Positions 20,692 through 29,889 of a stretch of 64,000 nt of DNA are shown piece by piece. Source of the stretch: Rhipicephalus microplus (lineage: Eukaryota; Arthropoda; Arachnida; Ixodida; Ixodidae); assembly GCF_043290135.1 (NCBI RefSeq), contig NC_134709.1, forward strand, positions 108,518,145 to 108,582,144. Reading direction: 5' to 3'. The translations under genes were made by a program, and so were the position numbers. A model generated the notes under the pieces. The model worked only from the letters and a program-made list of their open reading frames with translations. It made no database searches and was not told the DNA's origin. Each line of letters begins with the position of its first letter. Positions within the stretch are counted from its first letter, which is position 1.

Positions 20692-23511
20692 TCACACAGC
20701 TCTCTCCACGAGTTCAGAGAATAATTCTAGCGTAGGCTGAGTAACAGTAATTTCATCTAAGGCATTCCAGTCTCTTACAACTCGTGGAAAAAAAGAGAAG
20801 CGAAATACATTATTAGTAGGACGAAATTCTTCTAACGTGAATTTGTGTTTGTGTCGCGTTTCTCTGGCAGAGCTGTATGTAACAAATGACCTGGGGTTGA
20901 TCTTAAAATTATTTTTTAACAACAAATATAGGAATTTCAATCTGTGCACTCTCGCTCGGTTAGACAAGGTAGTGAGACCAGCCTGCCGAAGAAGTTCTGT
21001 TGGGGAATCGCTACGCCTGTAGCGATTGAAAATAAAACGGACAGCTTTCCTTTGTACGCGCTCAAGCGCAGCGATGTTGTATTTAGTGTGTGGAAACCAC
21101 GTAATACTGGCGTATTCCAATGTCGGTCGGATAAGACTGGTGTAGGCAAGAGAACGTGTTTCAAAGGTAGATCCGGCAAGCGATCGTTTGAGAAAGAACA
21201 ATTTATTCATTGCTTTTTTAGAAATTTGCTGCACATGCGCATTCCAGCTTAGGTCACTGCTTATCGTTACACCCAGATATTTGTACTGTGAAACATTTCG
21301 TAGTGGGGTGCCGTTGATACTGTAAGGAAAGGTAAGTGTTGATTTTTTGTTAGTAATGTTCATGTAGACTGTCTTTTCTGCATTTAACACCATTTGCCAG
21401 TCTGAGCACCATTGAGACACTTTGTACAGAGAATTACTAAGTTTTGTTTGGTCATCTTCAGTTTTGATTGTGTGGTACAGTACACAGTCATCTGCAAATA
21501 ATCTAATGTTTACGTCGACGTGCTTAGTAATATCGTTTATATATAGTAAGAATAGCATCGGGGCTAATACAGAACCCTGCGGTACACCAGATAGAACGGG
21601 AACAGTATCAGATACATGGGCATTGTACTGTACGTACTGATAACGGTCTGAAAGATAATCTTCAATCCAACGTGTGAGTGGTCCTTCGCCTAATAGACAT
21701 CTTAGTTTATAGTTAAGCTTCAGGTGGGAAACCCGGTCGAAAGCCTTTGAAAAGTCCATAAATATTACATCTGTTTGTAGTTGGCTGTTAACATCTTTGG
21801 CAAAGTCATGAAGCGTTTCTACTAATTGAGTAACAGTCGACAGGCCACTGCGGAACCCATGCTGATTGGAGTGTAATATGTTGTGACTTTCGACAAACTC
21901 TGTTAAATATTTCAGGATGATATGTTCCAGTATTTTGCAAGATGTGCATGTCAGAGATATGGGCCTGTAGTTAGCAGGGGAAAACGTATCACCTGATTTA
22001 TGCACGGGTATTATCTTTGCTAATTTCCAGTCAGCTGGAAGATGACCAACGCGAAGTGACTTTAAATATATTAGCTGAAGGAATTTGCTTACAGGCTCAG
22101 CGTACCGCTTTAAAAAGGCATTTGGAATGTCATCTGGACCAGTGCTTTTCTTTTCGTCGAGGTTTAGCAAGAGGGATAATACACCCGCCTGCGATATGAA
22201 GGGGGTATCTAATGGTGTATCTACGCCACTTGGTCTGAACTGGTCGCGTTGAAGTAGGCCATTATCAGCGGTGAAAACAGACTGAAAGTAGCTGTTGAAA
22301 TGATCGGCTGTCTGTTTTCCTCCCGGGGTAGGCGTATAGGCTTTGTTAGTATGTTTCACACTTATGTATCGCCAGAACTTATGAGGCGCTGTTTTGATAA
22401 AACTGTGTAAAGAGTGACTGAGAAAGCGCTTTTTTGCCAAATTCACTTGTTTCTTAAGGGACCTAGCTAGTGCAGGGATTTCCGACGCAATACAACTGCG
22501 TGGGTGAACTTTCTGAGCTTTTCTGAGCCTTTTTAGTTTACGCTTCATATGAATTATGTCGCGCGTGATCCATGGATTGTGCTTTTTGATGCTTTTTGTA
22601 ACTGTTGGAACAAAGTTGTCTATGCAGTGCCTGACAATATTACTGAATGTTGACCATATCATATTTACCGTTGAGTGTTCATTTGAGTAGAGGTCCAAAA
22701 AGTTGGAAAATTCGAGAGCAAGGTATGTCATGATGGCAGCGTCGTCCGCTCTTTTAAAAGCAGGTACCCGTTTTGTTGTAGCTTTCGTATGAATAGCGCT
22801 TGGATATTGCAAACAACACGAGACTATTTTATGATCAGATAGGCCTTCTAATGTTTCTACGTTAATAGGATATTTTAAAAAGTGATCACTTACAAAAAAA
22901 AGATCTAGAATAGAAGCGAAAGAGCCTTGATTACGTGTAGGAACTGTAACAACTTGTGTGAGGTTAAATGTGAACATGATATCAGCAAGCACGTTGCCAG
23001 TCTTCGTCGCCAGATTCAGCGAGTCCCATTTCACTTCAGGCAGGTTAAAATCACCTGCTACAATGATTTTTTTACCGCGAAGAGCGTGCGTATGCATATA
23101 ATCGTACAGTGCTTCTAAAAATGAAACTTCAGCATCAGGTGGTCTGTAAACGACGCCAATGTAGGTTATTTCATCCTTGACGTAGAATTTACACCATACT
23201 GCTTCGATGTCAGATGCCATGGGCATAGCTGTGTAGGGAATACCGTGACGAATTAATAAGGCTACTCCTCCTCCTCTCGTTTTCCTGTCCTTGCGTAGAA
23301 TCGCATACCCTGGCGGTACTACCTCGTGGTCTAGGATACCGGAATGCATCCACGTTTCAGTGAGCGCTACAATATCAGGTTGATAAGACAGTAGGACAGC
23401 TTCGAGTTCATGTGTTTTATTGATAATGCTTCGACAATTCACATTCAAAAGTGTCAACGTGGATGGTTGCGAGTGTGTCGCGTTTTTGCGCGTCTTTGTT
23501 CTTCGTTTTTT
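20692..23511 (-). CDS. LINE ORF2: APE endonuclease and reverse transcriptase
   Basis: Nicks target DNA and copies the element RNA at the nick (target-primed reverse transcription). The endonuclease spans roughly the first 230 residues from LLNVNCRSI, with ALTETW (catalytic E), VAGDFNLP and a late SDHKIV block. Reverse transcriptase lies at about 400-720: IPVHKSGD, NYRPISLT, DFSKAFDRVSH, SGVPQGSVLAP and RLFADDC (catalytic FADD at 21,487-21,498). The C-terminal region reads YKYLGVTIS..LSWNAHV. The frame is open from a stop at 23,512-23,514 down to 20,692 and contains no ATG before the endonuclease. It overlaps ORF1 by 58 nt in the -1 frame, immediately after a slippery A AAA AAC. A Gag-Pol-like fusion or reinitiation is therefore needed; a TTG at 23,457 sits on the ORF1 stop. 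About 921 residues from there, a normal length for CR1 ORF2. Confidence 0.9.
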   Translation of the reverse strand, partial: KKRRTKTRKNATHSQPSTLTLLNVNCRSIINKTHELEAVLLSYQPDIVALTETWMHSGILDHEVVPPGYAILRKDRKTRGGGVALLIRHGIPYTAMPMASDIEAVWCKFYVKDEITYIGVVYRPPDAEVSFLEALYDYMHTHALRGKKIIVAGDFNLPEVKWDSLNLATKTGNVLADIMFTFNLTQVVTVPTRNQGSFASILDLFFVSDHFLKYPINVETLEGLSDHKIVSCCLQYPSAIHTKATTKRVPAFKRADDAAIMTYLALEFSNFLDLYSNEHSTVNMIWSTFSNIVRHCIDNFVPTVTKSIKKHNPWITRDIIHMKRKLKRLRKAQKVHPRSCIASEIPALARSLKKQVNLAKKRFLSHSLHSFIKTAPHKFWRYISVKHTNKAYTPTPGGKQTADHFNSYFQSVFTADNGLLQRDQFRPSGVDTPLDTPFISQAGVLSLLLNLDEKKSTGPDDIPNAFLKRYAEPVSKFLQLIYLKSLRVGHLPADWKLAKIIPVHKSGDTFSPANYRPISLTCTSCKILEHIILKYLTEFVESHNILHSNQHGFRSGLSTVTQLVETLHDFAKDVNSQLQTDVIFMDFSKAFDRVSHLKLNYKLRCLLGEGPLTRWIEDYLSDRYQYVQYNAHVSDTVPVLSGVPQGSVLAPMLFLLYINDITKHVDVNIRLFADDCVLYHTIKTEDDQTKLSNSLYKVSQWCSDWQMVLNAEKTVYMNITNKKSTLTFPYSINGTPLRNVSQYKYLGVTISSDLSWNAHVQQISKKAMNKLFFLKRSLAGSTFETRSLAYTSLIRPTLEYASITWFPHTKYNIAALERVQRKAVRFIFNRYRRSDSPTELLRQAGLTTLSNRARVHRLKFLYLLLKNNFKINPRSFVTYSSARETRHKHKFTLEEFRPTNNVFRFSFFPRVVRDWNALDEITVTQPTLELFSELVERAV

Positions 23512-24359
23512 TCAGCCTCAACGATGTCATTTCGTTCACTGTCCCAGGAGAATAGGCGGCCATTTATGCGAACTTTATCGTAAACTAATGAGACCTTCTC
23601 ATGGCGCTCACGATTGACTTTTGTTTTTTGCCACAACTTTCTTCTGATGTCACGAATTGGCTGGGAGAAGTCTTCGCTAATCGAGAAGCCTGTGTCTTTG
23701 AGTCTTGAACACCGTTTTAGGATGTTAATTTTGTCACGGTAGTCCAATAGCCTTAGGATTACTGGTCTTACTTTTTGTTCGTTACCCGGTTTTCGAGCAC
23801 CGAGTCGGTGAATTCTCTCTATTCCTGAGGTAGTGAATTCTAGTATATCTTGGAATATATTTTTCGCAACCACATCGTGTAAAAGTTTAGACGTTTCATT
23901 CTGTTGTTCTTTCACACCATAAATGATAAGGTTAGATCGCCGGCTTCTGTTTTCTAGCTCGTCGACTTTTTTCGCCATAGCCGAGAGACCGTTTTCCAGC
24001 TCCGATATTCTTTTCGTGCAGTCTACTATTTGTTTTTCAAGCCCGCCGATTTTCTCAATCTTTTTATCTATTGCATTCAACTTTTCGTTGATTTCAGTTT
24101 TTCCGTTCTTAATTTCCTGAATGTCTTCAGCTATCAGTTTTAGCTGTTCTGCTACTGTAGGTCCCGGATTTTCTTCGATGTCGCCACCGAGAAGCAACAA
24201 AAATGTTAGAGAATTAATGACATCGTGTAACATTTCACACAATAGCGTTATGGACCGTGGGCACGGCAGCAAAAGTAGGCAGACGTCATCGCTATGATAA
24301 GATTTAGCGTTGCGTTTTCTCACCTGCATGAAAAACAGCAGCGGGTTTGAGCACTGCAT
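23454..24359 (-). CDS. LINE ORF1 with 2A ribosome-skipping motif
   Basis: RNA-binding chaperone of the element, 301 residues from an ATG at 24,359 inside the partial monomer; the frame is also open upstream through all monomers. Residues 60-67 read DIEENPGP, preceded by a leucine-rich stretch LTFLLLLGG: this is the 2A motif D-x-E-x-N-P-G-P, where ribosomes skip the final Gly-Pro bond. The released downstream protein would be 235 residues starting with Pro. It begins with a heptad-rich coiled coil (about residues 70-135), then an RRM-like part (NRSRRSNLIIYGV) and a basic C-terminal domain (RDIRRKLWQKTKVNR), the layout of L1-type ORF1p. 2A motifs are known in several APE-type LINE families. The leader peptide has a possible signal-like hydrophobic start. 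Confidence 0.85.
   Translation of the reverse strand: MQCSNPLLFFMQVRKRNAKSYHSDDVCLLLLPCPRSITLLCEMLHDVINSLTFLLLLGGDIEENPGPTVAEQLKLIAEDIQEIKNGKTEINEKLNAIDKKIEKIGGLEKQIVDCTKRISELENGLSAMAKKVDELENRSRRSNLIIYGVKEQQNETSKLLHDVVAKNIFQDILEFTTSGIERIHRLGARKPGNEQKVRPVILRLLDYRDKINILKRCSRLKDTGFSISEDFSQPIRDIRRKLWQKTKVNRERHEKVSLVYDKVRINGRLFSWDSERNDIVEAEKNEEQRRAKTRHTRNHPR
23505..23511 (-). promoter_or_regulatory. Candidate -1 frameshift heptamer A AAA AAC
   Basis: The minus strand reads G AAA AAA AC: ORF1 codons GAA AAA AAC. The heptamer is in the zero frame, and a -1 slip gives AAA AAA CGA, the ORF2 frame, whose last upstream stop (TGA) lies just before it. A short 4-bp GC stem (CGCG, A-rich loop, CGCG) lies about 12 nt downstream; no strong pseudoknot was found by eye. 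Confidence 0.6.
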
Positions 24360-25255
24360 CTTGGTGTTGCTGCCGAGCCCACTGCCACACGGTCCTTGCG
24401 GAGCTTGCTTTATAGCTGTGATCCTCGATGCCGATAGATCTGCCGGTTCCAAGAATTGTAGTGTAGCGCCGCCCGGGACGCCATCACATGGCCGGTAGCG
24501 AAGCACGTCATGGGGCGGTAGTCCTTCGATCGTCGTGTTAGGCGCTAAATGTTGCAGCTGTAGCGCATCCCATTGTGCCGCTGTTGATGATAACCGCAGC
24601 AAGCCAAGCAATATCTGCATGAAAAACAGCAGCGGGTTTGAGCACTGCATCTTGGTGTTGCTGCCGAGCCCACTGCCACACGGTCCTTGCGGAGCTTGCT
24701 TTATAGCTGTGATCCTCGATGCCGATAGATCTGCCGGTTCCAAGAATTGTAGTGTAGCGCCGCCCGGGACGCCATCACATGGCCGGTAGCGAAGCACGTC
24801 ATGGGGCGGTAGTCCTTCGATCGTCGTGTTAGGCGCTAAATGTTGCAGCTGTAGCGCATCCCATTGTGCCGCTGTTGATGATAACCGCAGCAAGCCAAGC
24901 AATATCTGCATGAAAAACAGCAGCGGGTTTGAGCACTGCATCTTGGTGTTGCTGCCGAGCCCACTGCCACACGGTCCTTGCGGAGCTTGCTTTATAGCTG
25001 TGATCCTCGATGCCGATAGATCTGCCGGTTCCAAGAATTGTAGTGTAGCGCCGCCCGGGACGCCATCACATGGCCGGTAGCGAAGCACGTCATGGGGCGG
25101 TAGTCCTTCGATCGTCGTGTTAGGCGCTAAATGTTGCAGCTGTAGCGCATCCCATTGTGCCGCTGTTGATGATAACCGCAGCAAGCCAAGCAATATCTGC
25201 ATGAAAAACAGCAGCGGGTTTGAGCACTGCATCTTGGTGTTGCTGCCGAGCCCAC
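24324..25255 (-). repeat. 291-bp tandem monomers at the LINE 5' end
   Basis: Three complete monomers (25,255-24,965; 24,964-24,674; 24,673-24,383) and a 59-bp partial fourth. They look identical to one another. The period is 97 codons, so the frame continues through all of them into ORF1. Each monomer contains an ATG followed by a hydrophobic stretch (CSNPLLFFMQILLGLLRL). The partial copy stops at CATGCAG and continues as GTGAGAAAAC, a splice-donor-like junction, where full monomers read CATGCAGATATTG. The monomers may carry promoter function, as L1 monomers do in mouse; that is inference. Confidence 0.92.
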
Positions 25256-25437
25256 TCAAATCCTGGCTGCGGCGGCTGCATTTCCGATGGAGGCGGAAAT
25301 GTTGAAGGCCCATGTGCTCAGATTTGGGTGAACGTTAAGGAACCCCAGGTGGTCGAAATTTTCGGAGCCCTCCACTACGGCGTCGCTCATAATCATATGG
25401 TGGTTTTGGGACGTTAATCCCCACACATCAACTCTCC
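25256..25437 (+). mobile_element. Ruka-type SINE, 3' part (split by LINE)
   Basis: Continues the SINE interrupted at 20,442: TCCTGGCTGCGGCGGCTGCA, GATGGAGGCGGAAATGTTG, AACCCCAGGTGGTCG, TTTTGGGACGTTAATCCCCA. Confidence 0.9.
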
Positions 25438-25766
25438 CGCACTTCTGACTTGACGCTAGAGTCGAGTCGAGTCGAAAAAACTTTATTGCAGCAGAATTTA
25501 AGATCTCCCAGCCCTCCCAGGTCCGGAGTGGCACCGGCCCAACGTGAGGAGAAGACTGACAGGCCAGGAGAACGTGAATTAGGTTCCCCTCGGTGCATTG
25601 CACAGAGGGCAGGAAGGTGAGATGGGTCGGTAGTGGGAGAGGAGGGAGGGGTTTGGTAAGGTCTGCGTTTGCAGATGGCGCCATATGTGCCTTTCTCTTG
25701 TTGGTAAGGGAAGGGTGAGAGGGCGGGTATATCAGCCTTTCCGCACGAGCGTTCCAGTGAGTTCAG

Positions 25767-26722
25767 CCATAGCCTCCTATATTTTTTTGTGCCCGCGCAT
25801 TAGCGCTAAATACATACGCGCCATCCGTCCCTTATAGTTTTGGCGCTCGCCGCCAGATGCCGCACCGATCCCATAATAACAGCAGACGACGCGGCCTATG
25901 CACGCTTGCGTTTATGACGGTCTAGAAACCGTCTACATTGCATTGGATTATGCGTATACGTTAAGAAGTGCGCACACACCAAATTTTTAACACAAGCACT
26001 GTATGCAGAATGCAATGTGAGCTTTGTTATTTGATTTCGCGCTCAAAGCTTGAGCACTTTTCGAGACAATGGTTTGACATGAAAATCTTTTGCCAAGTCG
26101 TGTTTGTCAGTCACACTCGTCGCGAAGTTCAGAAAAAGTGGGCGGAGAAACTTCACGAGCACAACCTCCAAAAGTTTTTTATGATGTCCCGGGGTCGAGC
26201 ACTTGAGTTTGTCACGTTTCTGTAGTATTTGCGCGGCGTTGTCAACGGCAGCCTTCAGTGGCTGATTCATCTTTCTCGCTCTTGCGAGGAAAACTTCCGC
26301 GTAATTCTTTAGAGAATTTAGAACCATTACGAGCTCAGTTGACGGATACAGGAGTACACCTGGGTGGATATCTCCACATTCAATCAGAACATGCTCCGCC
26401 GTTTCCTTATCTTTCCCGCAGCATGTGCATTGTTCTTCTTCTTTACTGAATCTTGCTTTATAACTACGCGTTCTAAGGCAACCCGATCTCGCTTCAAACA
26501 GTAAAGCGCTTCCCCTTGAATTATCGTAAAATGCCTCCCTCCTTATTTCATTTTTGCCCTTTCGGTAGTTACTCAAAGCCGGTTTTTTCTCCATAGCTGC
26601 CATCCATTCTCTCGTTTTGCGCCTCGGCGCTCCGCCAGGAGCGCTCGCATCCCATAATAGCTCGGGGGACGGCGCTGAGGGACCGACCGCTCGGGCACAA
26701 AGTTATAGAGGAGGCTATGGTT
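25767..26722. mobile_element. 956-bp TIR transposon with captured coding fragments, copy A only
   Basis: Ends are inverted repeats CCATAGCCTCCTATAT... and ...ATAGAGGAGGCTATGG (reverse complement CCATAGCCTCCTCTAT), with a common TTTGTGCCCG word further in. The element is flanked by TTCAG direct repeats (25,762-25,766 and 26,723-26,727). Copy B has the empty site (GAGCTCAGCAAAGG at about 57,950). It carries one long minus-strand frame but no transposase domain I recognise, so it looks non-autonomous. Confidence 0.75.
26043..26603 (-). CDS. ORF inside TIR element, mixed origin
   Basis: A 186-codon open frame. The first half (about residues 18-85) resembles the C-terminal tail of a LINE reverse transcriptase: RSGCLRTRSYKARFSKEE then CTCCGKDKETAEHVLIEC, a C-x2-C-x8-H-x4-C zinc-binding block found after RT. 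The second half (LLEVVLVKFLRPLFLNFATS to the end) is hydrophobic and basic and does not fit that family. It could be the end of a transposase, but I cannot name one. The host transposon probably captured the LINE piece. Confidence 0.45.
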   Translation of the reverse strand: MAAMEKKPALSNYRKGKNEIRREAFYDNSRGSALLFEARSGCLRTRSYKARFSKEEEQCTCCGKDKETAEHVLIECGDIHPGVLLYPSTELVMVLNSLKNYAEVFLARARKMNQPLKAAVDNAAQILQKRDKLKCSTPGHHKKLLEVVLVKFLRPLFLNFATSVTDKHDLAKDFHVKPLSRKVLKL

Positions 26723-27663
26723 CAGCAAAGGTGCACTCACGCTCCTTCAAGAAACCCCCCAAAAGGTCCGCCTATGCCTGGTTTCTCGACCCTCGGGCTA
26801 AAAAATGGGCGGCCTCATTGCCAGAGTTTCCTGGATGCGCGGGCACCCAGATGAACTAAACGCTGCGGGAGGAAGGGAGATGCTGGTCGAGCATGTGGTA
26901 AGTAGTGGGGTGATCTCTGCCCCTAGCATAATTTAGCAATGCAGTTTTCAAACCACTTAGGGTGAACGTAGCATTGAAATGGCCGAGCGCTGGCGCAATT
27001 TCGACCTCTTCCGCTTCTTCCGCTGTTGTCCCTGGAGGTAGTCCTTTAGTAATGGAGCGGTGTTCGGGGTGTAGGCCACCGCACAGTGGCTCAAGGCTGA
27101 TCGAATGCAGCATCTTCCCAGATTGCAACTAGTTACCTGCCCTACACTTTATGGAGAGTATTTAGCTCTTTGTCGTTCGCGGTGGCGGTCGGGGTGTATC
27201 TTACGGGGGAGTGCTCGAATACAAGGTTTTTCGCGAATTTCATTTGGTTGTGACTTTAGGGAATAATTATTAGCGGGAATGCTAATTTGGAGCTTCGAAA
27301 GTATATGTGTACCGGTATTGATGCTGGATAGTCTGAGATATTGTGCCTGCAGGTGCGCTTCAATCAGTTCGTGTATAGTATCATGCAGACCTAACTCCGC
27401 AAGGCGTTCGGTACTGGTGGTTTTTGGAAGGCGGAGCGCTGCCTTGGGGGTTTGTCGGATTACAAAGTTTATTGCTCGTGTTTCGGTCATATTGAGGTTG
27501 AGGTAAGGTGTGAAGTACAATACTCTGCTTAGGGTATAGGGTGTACCAGTCTCAGATTATACGGTTCTCTTAGGCCATGATCTTTGCCTTTCACTCGGCA
27601 TATTGACGCTAAAGAAAGCGCTCCTGAATGCACGACTGCATTAGAACGCCGAAAGAGAAAAAC

Positions 27664-28138
27664 TCCCAAGCATTTCCCCGAGGGTGAACATGGTTAAGTG
27701 CGAATACACGGGGTGATGCTATGAGGGGTATTTATTAATTCACACTATTATATTTGTTAATGGCACTATGGTGCCTTTATGGTGTAATGGTTCCTGGGAC
27801 TCGCAATTTGATCACACGGGGGAGTTTACGTTAACTCCCTGGCGAATGCCCACGGATTTTAACTTTACTCCCCCTCATGACCCGCTATCGACGGGAGACA
27901 GAGAGAAGGCGGGCGCACGAGAGAGAGAGGTGCGCGCGCAGCTGCAGCGAGCAAGGAGAGCAGAGGAGCGAGTGAAGTTACTGACACCGATATCAGCGTC
28001 GCGTCCGTGGCTTATTCGGTAGAGCATCACGCTGCGGCCCACCAAGTCCTCTTTCTTTTAAAGATAGAGAGAAAAGACTCCGGAAACCGCCGATGGCGGT
28101 GGATGGTTTGGGGTCGCTTATAAAGTGTATTCACCCCT
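27664..28138 (+). mobile_element. 475-bp insertion with AAAAAC target duplications, copy A only
   Basis: Absent from copy B, where GAAAGAGAAAAACAGGAACG is continuous (58,882-58,901). Flanked by AAAAAC on both sides. It contains a GAGA-rich stretch (27,895-27,935), GGCTTATTCGGTAGAGC (A-box-like) and no long open frame. A non-autonomous retroelement is likely, but the family is not identified. Confidence 0.55.
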
Positions 28139-28145
28139 AAAAAAC

Positions 28146-28740
28146 AGGAACGCTTAACCTAGTCGTCTGGGCCAGTCGCCGTGGATGCAGCGAAGCGGAT
28201 GCCTGCGAAAAGACAGTCACGTAGGTGAGCATTATCATATATGGAAGGAACCTCTTCGCCAACGCTATGCAAGAATAGTGGCTTCTATAGGGACGAGAAG
28301 CTTATCAACGGAAATTTTGTTCTGCCATGAAAGCGGTTTGCAATTTCTACAAAAAGAAAAGACACTTCGAAGCGGTTTGCTTAGCCAAGCAGCGTTTGCT
28401 CCACCGACAGTCACATGCCATAGGCACCGCCCACTGACCATAGAGAGCTGCAGTGCTCACACTGCCTCGTCGCAAAGTCTTCGACATTTCCCAATAGGAG
28501 CACGCAGAAAATAGACGCGTGCGCGCATCCCTCATGTTATAGAGTTTCTCACAAATACCTAGAGGGAAGTGTGGCACCACCGTCTATGCGAATTTCTTAA
28601 GGATCGATGTTGGAACGCTGAGTCTGCGAGGCCGGTGTTGGCTGGTGTTGAGTGAGGCGTCGGCTCAAAAGTGAGTACTACTGCGTAAATAAAGCTTCTC
28701 TAAAATGAAACGTTTATAAATGGATCTCATCCACACGTGT
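28146..28740 (+). pseudogene. K02A2.6-like Gypsy gag C-terminus, copy A
   Basis: Continuation of the gag begun at 19,871. The frame near 28,330-28,400 reads AVCNFYKKK.HFEAVCLAKQ, a damaged zinc knuckle (C-x2-Y for C-x2-C, then H and C). An AATAAA-like GTAAATAAAGC lies at about 28,684. Downstream pol is missing in copy A (see 59,496-62,237 in copy B). Confidence 0.5.
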
Positions 28741-28811
28741 TACATTCTCACTGCAGAATGATACGCGTGAATGAGATACGCGTGGATGAGCCTCACTGCA
28801 GAATGATACGC

Positions 28812-29113
<302 letters not shown>

Positions 29114-29870
29114 GCACGTCCGCAACGCGCTACGCGCTGCGAAAACTGGGTTTAGGACTGCGTCCTACAGCATTAGTTTACCGTGCGCAACATCTGAAAC
29201 GTGTACTGCTCCTGATCGTCAACACGCCTGCCTTTGAGTGTTACTTCTAGCCAGAACCGATGTTCGTCAACGCAACACACAAGACAGGGCATGAGACAAG
29301 GCGATCATTTCCTAGGACGAGTAGTGGTTTTGGGTGCTGATGCTAGGTGCACGAGCAGCATGAGGTACAAAGACGGCGAAGACAATCGCTCACTGCCAAT
29401 TGAACCTTTAATTTTACACGGTGTCTTCACGTGTCATTCTTCACGTCGTGATAGCTGCTTTCAGAATGAACCGTGTGCTAGAAAAATCTCTTTAGCTTCG
29501 TAGAACACGGACATCCATCTACATGCACGCTAAATGCATGACCATAACTAACCTTTATTTCACTCACCTTCACTGCAATGCTTTTACAGACGATCATTCA
29601 CACATTCTTTTGGTTAGACACACACAGGAACCACCACATTTCAAAGGGTTCACACACACGATGCCCCGTACACAACCCTGAAATCCGTCGCGGTGCTTCA
29701 CGTCGGAGTCGGGTTCCTGCTTCTCCGTAAATGACGTGGTCCAGTAGTACAACGTTGCCCTCCAGCTTAGCAGTGGCTCCAGTCCACTGTACCTGTTCAC
29801 CTATTGACATCGGGTTACTTATTTAAGCTCCATATGCACCGCGAATCACACGTATTTCTTTCGCTGTCAC
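29114..29870. other. Host-like sequence, possible small minus-strand transcript
   Basis: Single-copy-looking sequence shared with 62,613-63,380. On the minus strand a 70-codon frame (29,810-29,598, MSIGEQVQWTGATAKLEGNV) and a downstream GAAATAAAGG at about 29,555 could be the body and poly(A) signal of a short transcript from the promoter at 29,890. Copy B keeps the frame (63,320-63,105), but several residues differ, so coding is doubtful. Confidence 0.25.
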
Positions 29871-29889
29871 GACCACCGAAGTGTTGTCG

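Larger units (their letters stand above)
20443..25255 (-). mobile_element. Full-length CR1-like non-LTR retrotransposon (copy A only)
   Basis: A 4.8-kb minus-strand element inserted into a Ruka SINE, flanked by TCAAAT target-site duplications (20,437-20,442 and 25,256-25,261); the duplicate SINE in copy B is uninterrupted. Order 5' to 3' on the minus strand: three 291-bp monomers plus a partial one, ORF1 (2A motif, coiled coil, RRM-like and C-terminal domains), ORF2 (APE-type endonuclease and reverse transcriptase), about 250 bp of 3' UTR and an AAATA-rich tail. Open ORFs, apparently identical monomers and absence from the duplicate indicate recent insertion. I call it CR1-like from ORF2 motifs; L2 or another Jockey-superfamily clade is possible. 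Confidence 0.9.
25455..27540 (-). pseudogene. I-clade-like LINE remnant (RT end, RNase H), interrupted
   Basis: Minus-strand 5'-truncated LINE. The RT C-terminus at 27,520-27,150 reads TSTERLAELGLHDTIHELIE. RNase H at 27,128-26,830 reads GLKTALLNYARGRDHPTTYH, then in another frame LIWVPAHPGNSGNEAADFLA. A terminal segment at 25,700-25,520 reads NLIHVLLACQSSPHVGPVPL, like the C-terminal zinc-binding tail. The AGTCGAGTCGAGTCG repeat and AAAACTTTATTGC at about 25,460 mark its 3' end. The 956-bp TIR element (25,767-26,722) splits it in copy A only. It is inserted next to the Ruka SINE, within the plus-strand gag. Confidence 0.75.

Noticed and set aside
20692..23457. ORF2 starting with Met at 23,457
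   Set aside because: The codon there is TTG, not ATG. No ATG exists between the upstream stop and the endonuclease domain.
23454..25313. 619-codon frame as one long ORF1 starting in the SINE
   Set aside because: The first 19 codons are SINE sequence read by chance. A start inside the monomers, most simply at 24,359, is more credible.
26043..26225. Short plus-strand frame as a gene
   Set aside because: It lies antisense to the longer frame of the TIR element and shows no motif.
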